From positions 1-43,550 of the forward strand of contig JAOAPX010000185.1 of the NCBI GenBank assembly GCA_025463125.1: DNA of 43,550 bases. Reading direction: 5' to 3'. Source of the DNA: Acidobacteriota bacterium (GTDB lineage: Bacteria > Acidobacteriota > Blastocatellia > Pyrinomonadales > Pyrinomonadaceae). The notes beneath the pieces are model-generated. The model was not told the origin of the DNA, ran no database searches, and was given only the letters and a program-made list of their open reading frames with translations. Position 1 is the stretch's first letter. Every line of letters starts with the position of its first letter. Both the position numbers and the translations under genes were made by a program. This document shows, piece after piece, positions 34,568 to 43,019 of the stretch.

Positions 34568-36502
34568 TTATCCCCCGACATGCACGCTCGGTCTTCTTTC
34601 CGGGTCAGGCTCGGCTTGTCTCAAAATTTCACGCGTAACCGGAGCCGTATCGCCTTCACCGAACAATAAATAGCGAACCAGATAGGAAAGCGGGTTGCCC
34701 TCGCTCCAGCCGAAATAAACGTGCGGAATTTTATTCGTCCTGTCGCGCAGATGCAGAAGCAGCCCGGCAATCGCGTTTGGCACAGCCGGCGCTTCGGTTC
34801 GAAGTATCTTGTAGCCGTCTATATCCACGCCGCGAATTTTCAATTTACCGGAAAACTCCGAGGCGTCGCCGAGCTCTATTTCATAAAAAAGAATCGGGTC
34901 GGTCGAGGGAATATGATTGTCCACGCGTTTTTCGTGTTCTTTGAAACGATATTCCTCTACATCGCCGGTTTCGCGCCGGTTTGTCACGATTCGAATTTCG
35001 CCTTCCGCCAGTTCATTTATAAAGGCTTTGGCTTGATCGTCGAATTCGATTTTTTCGACGCGCAGCTCGGTCGTGCGCAAAGCGCGTGAAACGAACGAAG
35101 CGAGAACGATGCCGCAAATAAATAACGAAGCGATCTTTATCCCGTCCGGGCGCTCGATGACGTTTGTAATCGTCGTGTATGCGAAAACCGCGGCGATAAT
35201 TAAAAACACCCGTTTTACGGCTTGTTTTCTCACCCAAGCCGAGATGGTAACGGCAACCGCCGCCGACGTCATCAGTACCAAAACTCCGGTCGCGTAAGCT
35301 CCGCCCTGCGCTTCGACATTAGCCTGAAAAACAACGGTGACGCCGAAACATATCAGCGTAAAAACGATTACCAGCGGGCGCGTCGCCCGCGCCCAGTTCG
35401 GCGCCATTCCGTAGCGCGGAAGATAGCGCGGCACGATATTAAGCAGTCCAGCCATCGCGCTTGCCCCGGCAAACCATAAAATCAAAATCGTGCTGACGTC
35501 GTACACGGTGCCGAACACCTCGCCGAGATACGTGTGCGCGAGATAAGCGAGCGCGCGTCCCTGCGCCTCGCCGCCCTGCTCGAATTCGGCTGCCGGAATC
35601 AAGACGCTTGTAATAAAACTGCTGCAAATCAGGTAAAAGCTCATTATCAGCGCGGCGGTCATTAAAAGCTTCCGCGTATTGGCGATTCGATTCGGATTTT
35701 TTATCAATGGCATAACCGCCACGCCGGTTTCAAAACCGGAAAGCCCGAGAGCGAGTTTCGGAAAAACCAGCAGCGAAAGCCCGATTATCATAAAAATACT
35801 GCGCGGCTCAGTCGATCCGCCAATTGAAGTCGCGGTAAAAAGCGCGTTTTTCCAGTTCGAAAGCACCGACGGATGCGTCGCTATTTCGTAAAAACCCGTG
35901 ATGATTACGACGAGGTTCAAAGCCATATAAGCTATTACCAGAAAAACGGCGATGCCGATCGCTTCCTTAAACCCCTTCAGAAAAACCGCCGCTAAAATGC
36001 CGATTAAAAATAAAGTGACGGCGACCGGGTGATCGAGAAAGCGCAGGTTTTCCTCGACAAACGGGTTGTGAATGATATGTTCCGAAGCGTCTGCGGCGGA
36101 AAGAGTGATCGTGATGACAAAATCAGTGGCGACAAAACCGAGCAGCGCGAGAACGAAAAGTTTGCCTTTCCAGCGCGATAAAAGAGATTCGAGCATCGAA
36201 ATCGAGCCTTGCCCGTGCGGGCTTTCCGTCGCCACGCGGTTGTAAATCGGAAGCGCTCCGAAAAGCGTCAGCAAAACAAGAATAAATGTGGCGATCGGCG
36301 AAAGACTGCCGGCGGCGGCAAACGCGATGCCCGGCTGATAGCCGAGCGTCGAAAAATAATCGACGCCCGTCAGGCACATCACTTTCCACCATGAATGCCG
36401 TTGATGCTGCTCTTTATCTGCTAAAGGCGTTTCTGTTTCTTTGACGCCCTGCATCATCCAGCGCTTAAAATTGTTGTCGGTCAAAGCTTTTGCCGATTTC
36501 AT
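34568..36502 (-). CDS. APC-superfamily transporter, probably potassium uptake (KimA-like)
   Basis: This 644-residue membrane protein has about 12 helices in the first 480 residues and a cytoplasmic C-terminal domain of some 165 residues. The N-terminal [17 protein letters not shown] and the [15 protein letters not shown] block place it in an APC subgroup related to KimA (formerly YdaO), a high-affinity K+ symporter. It is not a Kup protein, as the GDIGTSPLY block is absent. Its transcript follows a c-di-AMP riboswitch, which in other bacteria controls K+ importers, so potassium is the best guess for the substrate. GGAG lies eight bases before the ATG. A hairpin separates it from the 104-residue gene upstream. 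Confidence 0.82.
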   Translation of the reverse strand: MKSAKALTDNNFKRWMMQGVKETETPLADKEQHQRHSWWKVMCLTGVDYFSTLGYQPGIAFAAAGSLSPIATFILVLLTLFGALPIYNRVATESPHGQGSISMLESLLSRWKGKLFVLALLGFVATDFVITITLSAADASEHIIHNPFVEENLRFLDHPVAVTLFLIGILAAVFLKGFKEAIGIAVFLVIAYMALNLVVIITGFYEIATHPSVLSNWKNALFTATSIGGSTEPRSIFMIIGLSLLVFPKLALGLSGFETGVAVMPLIKNPNRIANTRKLLMTAALIMSFYLICSSFITSVLIPAAEFEQGGEAQGRALAYLAHTYLGEVFGTVYDVSTILILWFAGASAMAGLLNIVPRYLPRYGMAPNWARATRPLVIVFTLICFGVTVVFQANVEAQGGAYATGVLVLMTSAAVAVTISAWVRKQAVKRVFLIIAAVFAYTTITNVIERPDGIKIASLFICGIVLASFVSRALRTTELRVEKIEFDDQAKAFINELAEGEIRIVTNRRETGDVEEYRFKEHEKRVDNHIPSTDPILFYEIELGDASEFSGKLKIRGVDIDGYKILRTEAPAVPNAIAGLLLHLRDRTNKIPHVYFGWSEGNPLSYLVRYLLFGEGDTAPVTREILRQAEPDPERRPSVHVGG

Positions 36503-36522
36503 AATAATTGACTCCGAAATGA

Positions 36523-36557
36523 AAAAACCGCGGACCGTTTGTTTGCGGTCGGCGGCG
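36523..36557 (-). terminator. hairpin between the 104-residue gene and the transporter
   Basis: On the minus strand GACCG and CGGTC, extended by CGC/GCG pairing, flank a seven-base loop, and six Ts follow. It lies after the stop of the small gene and before the transporter start, so it may partly attenuate expression of the transporter or terminate most transcripts. Confidence 0.6.
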
Positions 36558-36573
36558 AAAATTAAATAAAAAG

Positions 36574-36888
36574 CTAAAAATTAGAATATTTTCGCGCCTT
36601 TTCTTCCAAAAGGTCGAGAAAATGCGCGCCCAACATTAAAAGCGGAAGAAAAAGCGCGAAAAAACCGAAACTTATTTGTTTGAAAAAATGAACTTCGACG
36701 GGCGAAACCGGCAGCAGGGCGATCAGATTGCACGCCAAGGCGAAGACAATTGAAAAAGTGCCTGCGCCAAAGGCGGAAACAACCCCGAAAGACTGCCACG
36801 CGTATTTATTTTCTTTGATAAGAATTGATATTTCCGGGTAAAAATCTTCGCAGAAGTTTTCCGCGCTGCGCTTCAGATCGTTTTTCAC
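36574..36888 (-). CDS. 104-residue two-helix membrane protein under c-di-AMP control
   Basis: I do not recognise this protein. Residues 1-30 are polar and acidic. Hydrophobic helices lie at about 33-61 and 70-92, and the charged tail [12 protein letters not shown] ends it. Translation starts at GTG 36888 with no obvious ribosome binding site, so the start could be wrong. It is the first gene after the c-di-AMP riboswitch terminator and shares the transcript with the KimA-like transporter. Both termini are probably cytoplasmic. A role as a transporter partner or regulator would fit this position, but nothing in the sequence shows it. Confidence 0.7.
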   Translation of the reverse strand: MKNDLKRSAENFCEDFYPEISILIKENKYAWQSFGVVSAFGAGTFSIVFALACNLIALLPVSPVEVHFFKQISFGFFALFLPLLMLGAHFLDLLEEKARKYSNF

Positions 36889-36912
36889 GGTATTTTTCGT
36901 TTGGCAAACGTC

Positions 36913-36950
36913 AAAAAAGACGCGGCAGGCAAATGCTCCGCGCCTTTTTT
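36913..36950 (-). terminator. expression-platform terminator of the c-di-AMP riboswitch
   Basis: On the minus strand AAAAAAGGCGCGG and CCGCGTCTTTTTT form a strong stem with one mismatch. Part of the loop (GCCTGC, 36925-36930) is complementary to GCAGGC in the aptamer 3' strand (36984-36989), which would form an antiterminator when the aptamer is empty. The gene for the 104-residue protein starts 25 bases later. Confidence 0.8.
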
Positions 36951-36981
36951 GTAAACGCTCGACGGTTATTGCTCTTTCATA

Positions 36982-37138
36982 AAGCCTGCGAGGTTAGCTG
37001 CCGGGCTGGAACCTGAAAGTGTTCCCCGTAAATTCATTTTTACGATTAGCCCCGTATTCCCTCGTAAAAAAAACAAGGAAATGTCGGTTCCCCCGCGCCG
37101 CTCTTTTTCATTGCTTCTTTTGACTAAAAGAGCGGCTT
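36982..37138 (-). ncRNA. c-di-AMP riboswitch (ydaO/yuaA type)
   Basis: The minus strand contains the landmark blocks of the ydaO/yuaA aptamer in order: AGAGCGG followed by GGGGGAACC, a GGGG-CTAAT and a TGAATTTACGGGGAAC region, and the 3' block CAGCTAACCTCGCAGGC. The ends AAGCC (37134-37138) and GGCTT (36982-36986) form the closing P1 helix, and GCCGCTCTTTT/AAAAAGAGCGGC forms an internal helix. This class binds c-di-AMP and usually turns genes off. A terminator follows directly, with a complementary antiterminator strand, fitting an OFF switch. Downstream are a small membrane protein and a KimA-like transporter. The identification is from memory of the consensus, without a covariance search. 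Confidence 0.9.
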
Positions 37139-37210
37139 CGGCAAACAAATTGTCAACGAAAAATATTACAACCGGATTTATAAAGATGGCGTAAAAAATT
37201 TATAAAAAGT

Positions 37211-37924
37211 TTATAAAGATGCCGCGTGATTTTCCGCGCCCGGGTTGAAACGATAACCGATCCATGGTTCTGTGACGATGTAGCGAGGAGCCGACGAATC
37301 GGGCTCGATCTTTTTTCGCAGTTGCCCGACGAAAACGCGCAAATATTCAGGCTGCTCTGTGTAATCGCCGCCCCAGACGGCTCCGAGCAAAGCTCTCTGC
37401 GTTAAAACTTTATTTATGTGCCGCATAAAATAAACGAGCAGATCGTATTCTTTCGGCGTTAAATAAACTTCTTTTCCCTGTACCGTGACGATTCTGGAAT
37501 CCAGATCGATATGAAAATCTCCGCTTTCCAAAACCGCGCTTGCGGGAGATTCGGGTTTGGCGCGGCGCAGCAAAGCGCGAACTCGCGCGAGCAGTTCGCC
37601 GATGCCGAAAGGCTTGGTCACGTAATCATCTGCGCCCGCGTCGAGCGCTTCGATTTTTGTGTGTTCCTCGCCACGAACCGACAGCACGATAATCGGAATT
37701 TGCGAAATCGCCCGTAATTTCCGGCATAATTTCAAGCCGTCCATATTCGGCATCGCCAAATCCGTGACGATCAGGTCGGGTTTCCAATCGCCGAAAGTTT
37801 CGATTGCCGACACGCCGTCAGACGCGGCGCGCGTATCGTACCCGTGAGCGTTTAGTCCCGTGCGAAGCACGCGGGCGATCTGCGGCTCGTCATCAACAAT
37901 AAGGATTCGCTGTCTCGTGTTCAT
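37211..37924 (-). CDS. kdpE: KdpE-like response regulator
   Basis: This OmpR-family regulator of 237 residues has a receiver domain with acidic residues DDE (11-13), phospho-acceptor Asp55 and Lys in VTKPF, and a winged-helix DNA-binding domain ending in the KdpE-like block EYLRVFVGQLRKKIEPD and YIVTEPWIGYRF. The ATG at 37924 overlaps the TGA of the upstream sensor kinase by four bases (ATGA), so they are translationally coupled. A longer frame up to 38020 runs inside the kinase gene and is not used. The usual targets kdpFABC are not seen. The nearest downstream genes are the c-di-AMP riboswitch and the KimA-like transporter. Confidence 0.9.
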   Translation of the reverse strand: MNTRQRILIVDDEPQIARVLRTGLNAHGYDTRAASDGVSAIETFGDWKPDLIVTDLAMPNMDGLKLCRKLRAISQIPIIVLSVRGEEHTKIEALDAGADDYVTKPFGIGELLARVRALLRRAKPESPASAVLESGDFHIDLDSRIVTVQGKEVYLTPKEYDLLVYFMRHINKVLTQRALLGAVWGGDYTEQPEYLRVFVGQLRKKIEPDSSAPRYIVTEPWIGYRFNPGAENHAASL

Positions 37925-39132
37925 TTCGCTGTTTCCTGTTCGATTGCATTTCGCCGCGCCGGGCGAGCAGCGCCCGGCAATTCGATATCTTCGCCGACCG
38001 GCAGCGTAAATTCGAAACACGCTCCCGGCGCCGCGTCCGTTATGCGGATTCGCCCGTTGTGAGCTTCGACGATGCCTTTAGCGATCGATAAACCCATTCC
38101 CGAACCGTACGGCTCAAGGCTTCCGGCATCGCCGTCGCGCGTCGCCCGGAAAAACTTTTCAAAAACCCGCTCGCGCAGCTCCGGCGGAATGCCTTTGCCT
38201 TCGTCCGCGACCGTTATGACAACCGTTTTCGCGTCGCGCCGGCGGGCTTTTATTCGAATCCTTGTTGCGGCGGGCGAATATTTCGCGGCGTTGTCGAGCA
38301 GCGTGTAGACGACTTCGCTGACGGCTCGCGAATCGACGCTGATAACCGGCAAATCTTTTTCGACATCGACTTCGATTGCGTGTTCGCGTAAAAGCGTTTC
38401 GGCGCGGGAAATCGCCGCCGCGATGATTTGATCGACCGCGTCCCACTGCCGCCGCAGACGCATTTCACCGGCTTCGATCTTGGCAAGCTCGATCAAGCCC
38501 TCGGCAAAATGATTTAAACGGTCGCTTTCCTCGTTGATGACTTCGAGCATTTCGCGGCGCGTTTCTTCATCGAGCACAAACGCGTAATCTGCGCCGGAAT
38601 TTCCCTTTCGCTCGTTTAAAAGCGTCGTAACGGAAGCCTTGATCGACGTCAGAGGAGTGCGAATATCGTGCGAAACCGCGTCGAGCAACGCGGATTTCAA
38701 TTTTTCGCTTTGCCGCAGCGCTTCCGTGTGGCTCGCCTGCTCGAAAGCCTCGTTAAGTTCCCTGTAAAGCCGCTCGATCTCCAGTTTTCTCGATTCGGCT
38801 TCTTCGGCGCGCCGTTTGGCTCGCGAAGAAAGCTGCCCGGCGGTTAAAGCCGTCACGAGAAATGCGGCGAGGGCAATCAAATTTTCCGGGTCGGTAATCG
38901 CCAGCGTGCCGAACGGCGGCAGAAAGAAATAATTAAAACAAAGCATTCCGAGCACCGACGCGACAAACGCCGGGCGGCTTCCCCAAAACGTTGCGACAAA
39001 TAAAACCGTCATCAAAAGCGTCAGAGCGACGGTCGTCGCGGTAATTTGGTGATGAATCGGTTCGAGCGCCGCCGTCACGGCAACAATGCCGAGAATAGCC
39101 GAAATATAACCGATTGCCCTGTTTCTATACAT
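37921..39132 (-). CDS. short KdpD-like sensor histidine kinase
   Basis: KdpD is a membrane sensor of potassium limitation. This 403-residue protein keeps the DUF4118 four-helix membrane domain (about 8-105), a linker with coiled-coil character (105-145), a HisKA domain with His155 in DAVSHDIRTPLTS, and the ATPase domain (NAAKYSP, GKGIPPEL, GSGMGLSIAKGI). The large N-terminal KdpD and universal-stress domains are absent; the protein begins immediately before the membrane part. No kdpFABC pump is in the window. The start ATG has no clear ribosome binding site. It overlaps the response regulator by four bases and is divergent from the ROK regulator gene. Confidence 0.9.
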   Translation of the reverse strand: MYRNRAIGYISAILGIVAVTAALEPIHHQITATTVALTLLMTVLFVATFWGSRPAFVASVLGMLCFNYFFLPPFGTLAITDPENLIALAAFLVTALTAGQLSSRAKRRAEEAESRKLEIERLYRELNEAFEQASHTEALRQSEKLKSALLDAVSHDIRTPLTSIKASVTTLLNERKGNSGADYAFVLDEETRREMLEVINEESDRLNHFAEGLIELAKIEAGEMRLRRQWDAVDQIIAAAISRAETLLREHAIEVDVEKDLPVISVDSRAVSEVVYTLLDNAAKYSPAATRIRIKARRRDAKTVVITVADEGKGIPPELRERVFEKFFRATRDGDAGSLEPYGSGMGLSIAKGIVEAHNGRIRITDAAPGACFEFTLPVGEDIELPGAARPARRNAIEQETAK

Positions 39133-39567
39133 ATCGCGCGAAAGAATTAAACAGATTTTTTTTCCGTATTACAAGCAAATTTAAACATTGATTCTTCTTT
39201 AATGCCATATCCATTTAAAACCGCGATCAGATCGTGTCCGCTAAGCCGAAAAACCGTTAGTTTTATTTACGCAATCATTTATTTTAACTTTCCGGAAAAT
39301 TAGATGTTTTTTACCAACTCTCCTTTGCGAATTTTCTCTGTTTAATATTTCTTTAATATTATTAGCCTGCCTCTCGGGTTTAAGCGAAAACCGCCTGCGA
39401 ATAAGCGCGAAGAACTAAGGAAACAAACCTTTATCAAGCTGATTCAAGTCATTGAAACGGCAACTTTATAATCAGCGGCTAAAAACTTATCATAGATTAC
39501 AGGAACTCTTTACCGGGTTCTGCATAATTTAACAGCAAAATATATATATATACTTTCCGACCTGAAT
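39133..39567. other. 435-bp intergenic region between divergent kdpD-like and ROK genes
   Basis: No coding frame or known RNA is visible. It must hold the promoters of two divergent genes. I note a direct repeat TTTAATATT (39341-39349 and 39352-39360) and an AT-dinucleotide run (TA x 6, 39541-39552) 15 bp before the ROK start. No strong promoter or hairpin stands out. Confidence 0.6.
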
Positions 39568-40797
39568 ATGAACGTTATCCCCAATACATTATCCAATACA
39601 ACAAAATCAGAAATAAATACGCCTGCGAAAACGGCGCAGATGCTTTTGCGATTAATACGAGCCGCGCAGACGATTTCAAGAGCCGACCTGGCGCGCCGTT
39701 TAAAAGTCGATCGAAGCACCGTAACAGCTATTGTCAAACCTTTGATCGCATCCGAACTCGTTTGCGAAAAGCCTTTTGAACAGTCCGGCTCGGGCGGCAA
39801 AACGCAGGGACGCCCGCCGATCGGCTTATCTTTTAACGACCGGAAAAACTTTTTTATCGGTTTGAGCTTGGGCGTGCGCCGGACGCAAATAGGTATGACC
39901 ACGTTAAACGGCGAAAGCTTCGAAGAAGATGATTTTGAAACGCCGTCGGATGCCGAAACCGCTTTGCGCATCGCGAGAGAGAAAATTGAAGATTTACGCC
40001 GCCGTCATCCTGATAAAAACTTGAAAATAATCGGGGTCAGCGTTCCGGGTTTGACTGATATAAACAGGCAAAAACTTCTTTTCGCCCCGAATCTCGGCTG
40101 GAGCAACCTTGAGATCGCCGGAGCTTTGCAGGTAGCGCCAAACGTAAAAGTCGTTGTTGAAAACGACGCGACAGCCGCCGCGATGTATGAAGCGCGTATG
40201 AAAATACGCCATTCGAGCAGCGACGGTTTAATGACGAATTTTATTTTGGTCAGGTCGGGAACGGGAATCGGCGTCGGGTTGGTCATCGGCAGCGAAGTTT
40301 ATCGAGGCAGCGGTCTCGGCAGAGGAATCGCCGGTGAATTCGGGCATATGACGGTTGTCGCCGGAGGCAAATCCTGCGTTTGCGGCAATCGCGGCTGCTG
40401 GGAAAAATACGCATCGGCGGCTTCGGCGGCTTCGCTTTATCTCGGCGACAGACCGGCGCGGCACGGCGAATCGACGCCCAGGTTTATCGAAATCGTAACG
40501 CGCGCCGCAGGCGGAGAAATCCGCGCGCGTAAAACACTTGAGAAGATCGGAGATTATCTCGGTATCGGTATCGCCAACGTGATAATGGGCATCGGCATTC
40601 CGCGCGTCGTTATCAGCGGGCGCCTTGTTTACGGGTGGGATTATATCGAACAGCCTTTGAAACAGGCGATAGAAAGAAGTATCGTCAGCAAGCTCGCAGG
40701 ATGGTCGGTCGAAGCCGGGGAGCCAGCCGGTTCTGCGATCGGCGGAGCGCTCGAAGTCGCTGTCGAAGAATTTATAATGCTTGGTTTGAATAGTTAA
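39568..40797 (+). CDS. ROK-family transcriptional regulator
   Basis: ROK repressors combine a winged-helix DNA-binding domain with a sugar-kinase-like domain. Here the N-terminal part (about 20-75) has ARRLKVDRSTVTAIVKPLIA, a clear helix-turn-helix. The kinase-like domain has VSVPGLTD, a catalytic-type VVENDATAAA, GEFGHM, and the zinc-binding CVCGNRGCWE near 266-278. The conserved Asp in END keeps kinase activity possible, but with the HTH present a regulator of sugar metabolism is more likely. The ligand is not evident and no sugar gene is adjacent. The 409-residue length is typical. No good ribosome binding site precedes the ATG. Confidence 0.88.
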   Translation: MNVIPNTLSNTTKSEINTPAKTAQMLLRLIRAAQTISRADLARRLKVDRSTVTAIVKPLIASELVCEKPFEQSGSGGKTQGRPPIGLSFNDRKNFFIGLSLGVRRTQIGMTTLNGESFEEDDFETPSDAETALRIAREKIEDLRRRHPDKNLKIIGVSVPGLTDINRQKLLFAPNLGWSNLEIAGALQVAPNVKVVVENDATAAAMYEARMKIRHSSSDGLMTNFILVRSGTGIGVGLVIGSEVYRGSGLGRGIAGEFGHMTVVAGGKSCVCGNRGCWEKYASAASAASLYLGDRPARHGESTPRFIEIVTRAAGGEIRARKTLEKIGDYLGIGIANVIMGIGIPRVVISGRLVYGWDYIEQPLKQAIERSIVSKLAGWSVEAGEPAGSAIGGALEVAVEEFIMLGLNS

Positions 40798-40820
40798 TAA
40801 AAATTTCAGGCTCTTGCCTT

Positions 40821-40856
40821 GGCGGCAAACAAGCATTGATAAACTTGTTTGCCGCC
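40821..40856. repeat. 13-bp perfect hairpin between convergent genes
   Basis: GGCGGCAAACAAG at 40821-40833 has its exact complement at 40844-40856 around a 10-base loop. No T run follows on either strand, so it is not a classical terminator, though it sits between convergent genes and could limit RNA decay or help Rho-dependent ends. Confidence 0.75.
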
Positions 40857-40938
40857 GTGATGAAACAATCAAACCGTCATTAGCGGCGTGCTGCAATTAG
40901 CGTGCGAAAAACGCGGCAATCCGTCAAGTATTTTGCTG

Positions 40939-42888
40939 TTAACGAATATAGGCTGATGGCAAAGGAACGTCCGTGCCGACGCCGAACTTAGCCGCTCTAT
41001 GCGCTCCGTTTGACGCACTGGCGGCGTACCACCAATCACTGGTTGACGGTCTGTAAATTGCAAGGTCGGTCTTGCCGTCGCCGTCGTAATCCGCGGGCGC
41101 GGGAATGTCGCCGTTTGCGCCGAATTTAACGGTGTAGCCGGTCTGGTTTTCGCTTCTGATGATAAACCAATCATTGGTTACAACGTCATAAAGAACGATA
41201 TCCGCTTTTCCGTCGCCCGTATAATCGGCAGGCAGAGGCTTGTTTGAGTTCGCTCTAAACACTGACAGTTCCAATCCGCCGAAATCGTATTTCACTTTCC
41301 AGCTGCCGGAAGAGCTGTTGTAAACGGAAAGATCGGTTTTGCCGTCGCCGTTATAATCGGCGGGAACCGGAACGTCGCCGTTTTCGCCATAATGCTGAAT
41401 GCTTACGCCGCCCGTAGATTTCGAGATGTACCAGACCTTTTCGGATGGGCGATAAACGGCGGCGTCAGCTTTGCCGTCACCGTCGTAATCGGCAGGCACG
41501 GGAATATCGCCTTCTATGCCGAACGGGAAAGCGTAATAGCTGTAATCTTCACTTCGCAAAATAAACCACTCTCCGCTCGCGGGACGCCAGAAAGCAAAAT
41601 CCGTCTTGCCGTCGCCCGTGTAATCTGCGGGAACGGGTTTATCCGTACCTTTACCGAACTGCGCCGCCGCGTTGCCCCCGTCCGAGCTTTTCAAAAACCA
41701 CCATTCACCGACTTCAGGGCGATAGATCGAAAAATCCGCTTTGCCGTCGCCGTCGAAGTCGAAGAATTTAGATTTATTGCCGCCTGCGTCCTGAGTGACG
41801 GTAAAAGATTGACCGTTAACGCTTATTACTCCCGTGCGCTGGGCTCCCTTGTTTCCGGTAATACTGTAAGAAACAACTCCGTTCGACGTGTTTTTAATCG
41901 TGATCCAGTTTGCATCGGTAGTTGCCGTAAAAGGACAATCTCCGCTTACGGAAAACGTTCCATAAGCGCCTCCCGCCGCAAAACCGGCACTTGTAGATGA
42001 AAGCGAAACGGCACAGGCTGGCGCTGCCGACTGAGAGACAGCCAGAGTTTTTCCGCCGACGGTGATCGAACCTACTCTGGTTTGCCCGGTGTTAGGCGCA
42101 ACTGAAAAGTTTATCGTGCCGTTTCCGCTGCCCGACGAGTTATTGACTGTTATCCACGGCACATTTGATTGAGCCGTCCACGAACAACCCTGATTGGCGC
42201 TGAAATTAACTCCCGCCGCTCCGCCGCTTGACTCTAAATATATGTCTGATACGGAAAGGGAATAGTTACAGCCGTCCGCCTGCGTGATCGTTAAAACCCG
42301 TCCGTTAACGGTTATTGTCGCCGTTCGAGCTTCGCCCAGATTAGGCGCGACGCTAAAATATATATATGAAAGCCCCGAATAAGCCGCGCCCTCTACTGTT
42401 ATAATTGTCAGCCAGTCGGCGCTGCTGACCGGTGTCGTCGTCGAGCACCCCGGCGTGTGCGAAGAATAAGCCCACGTCCTAGCAACTCCCGCACTTGTGA
42501 AATTTGCCTGCTCCGCCCAAATTGAGTAATTGCAAACACCTTCCTGACCTATACTAAATCTGTAGTCCATGCCGGCGTATATATGTGCACCCCTTGGTGC
42601 ATCAGTATTAGCCGGCACAGTATATGTAATTATGGCATTGCCCGTGCCGCTTGTTTTACTGAGCGTGAGCCATGGAGGAATTAAATTATAAGGGGAGGGG
42701 AAGGCGTAAAGACTCCACGTGCAGTTTTGATCCGATGCCGTAATAGTAATAGTGCCAGTGCCGCCACTGACAGGCAGCCTTGTCTCGCTGGGTGTAAAAG
42801 TGTAAGCACATGCGGTCTGACTTGTGGATGCGTAGTTTGCGGCTGTAAAAGTGAGGATTAAAATAAAAATTGAAAGTAAGGTTTTCAT
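40939..42888 (-). CDS. secreted protein with BACON-like domains and FG-GAP/VCBS repeats
   Basis: This 649-residue protein starts with a signal peptide (MKTLLSIFILILTFTAANYA). Residues of about 26-370 form four all-beta, BACON-like domains, each with a W-I/L-T block such as PWITVNNSSG and SADWLTI, and an ITV(N/G)G-type strand. Residues 376-649 are six repeats of about 45 residues, each opening with a calcium-site motif such as DFDGDGKAD or DYTGDGKTD and containing a W-x-I/L pattern, typical of FG-GAP/VCBS beta-propeller-like domains. It is likely exported and binds carbohydrate or surface structures. It appears last of three minus-strand genes, 7 bp after a 39-residue frame. It lacks any catalytic motif I recognise. 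Confidence 0.88.
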   Translation of the reverse strand: MKTLLSIFILILTFTAANYASTSQTACAYTFTPSETRLPVSGGTGTITITASDQNCTWSLYAFPSPYNLIPPWLTLSKTSGTGNAIITYTVPANTDAPRGAHIYAGMDYRFSIGQEGVCNYSIWAEQANFTSAGVARTWAYSSHTPGCSTTTPVSSADWLTIITVEGAAYSGLSYIYFSVAPNLGEARTATITVNGRVLTITQADGCNYSLSVSDIYLESSGGAAGVNFSANQGCSWTAQSNVPWITVNNSSGSGNGTINFSVAPNTGQTRVGSITVGGKTLAVSQSAAPACAVSLSSTSAGFAAGGAYGTFSVSGDCPFTATTDANWITIKNTSNGVVSYSITGNKGAQRTGVISVNGQSFTVTQDAGGNKSKFFDFDGDGKADFSIYRPEVGEWWFLKSSDGGNAAAQFGKGTDKPVPADYTGDGKTDFAFWRPASGEWFILRSEDYSYYAFPFGIEGDIPVPADYDGDGKADAAVYRPSEKVWYISKSTGGVSIQHYGENGDVPVPADYNGDGKTDLSVYNSSSGSWKVKYDFGGLELSVFRANSNKPLPADYTGDGKADIVLYDVVTNDWFIIRSENQTGYTVKFGANGDIPAPADYDGDGKTDLAIYRPSTSDWWYAASASNGAHRAAKFGVGTDVPLPSAYIR

Positions 42889-42895
42889 AAAGTTA

Positions 42896-43015
42896 TTACC
42901 GAAAAAACCACAACAAAGCGCCGAATATCACGCAAGAGGCAATTAACCTGTTCCTCCAGCGTTTTCCGTTTATTCCGTCGTTGTATTTTTCGATTGATAA
43001 GGTGTAAGGTTCCAT
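42896..43015 (-). CDS. candidate 39-residue membrane microprotein
   Basis: A short frame starts at ATG 43015, four bases after the stop of the upstream gene, and ends seven bases before the next gene. The product begins MEPYTLSIEKYNDGINGKRW and ends RLIASCVIFGALLWFFR, a polar N-terminus and one hydrophobic helix near residues 24-38. The tight spacing on both sides supports translation by coupling. It could be chance, since the frame is short and no homologue is recognisable. Confidence 0.45.
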   Translation of the reverse strand: MEPYTLSIEKYNDGINGKRWRNRLIASCVIFGALLWFFR

Positions 43016-43019
43016 AAAA

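Noticed and set aside
34568-36502. Kup potassium transporter
   Set aside because: It lacks the GDIGTSPLY block of Kup proteins, and the visible motifs fit an APC/KimA-like subgroup instead.
36982-37138. small protein frame (60 residues, minus strand 36966-37148)
   Set aside because: It overlaps a conserved riboswitch aptamer and its translation shows no domain. The RNA structure explains the sequence conservation better.
40228-40896. 222-residue open frame antisense to the ROK gene
   Set aside because: It is fully overlapped by a gene with clear motifs on the other strand. The translation is repetitive in Arg and Asp and lacks domain features.
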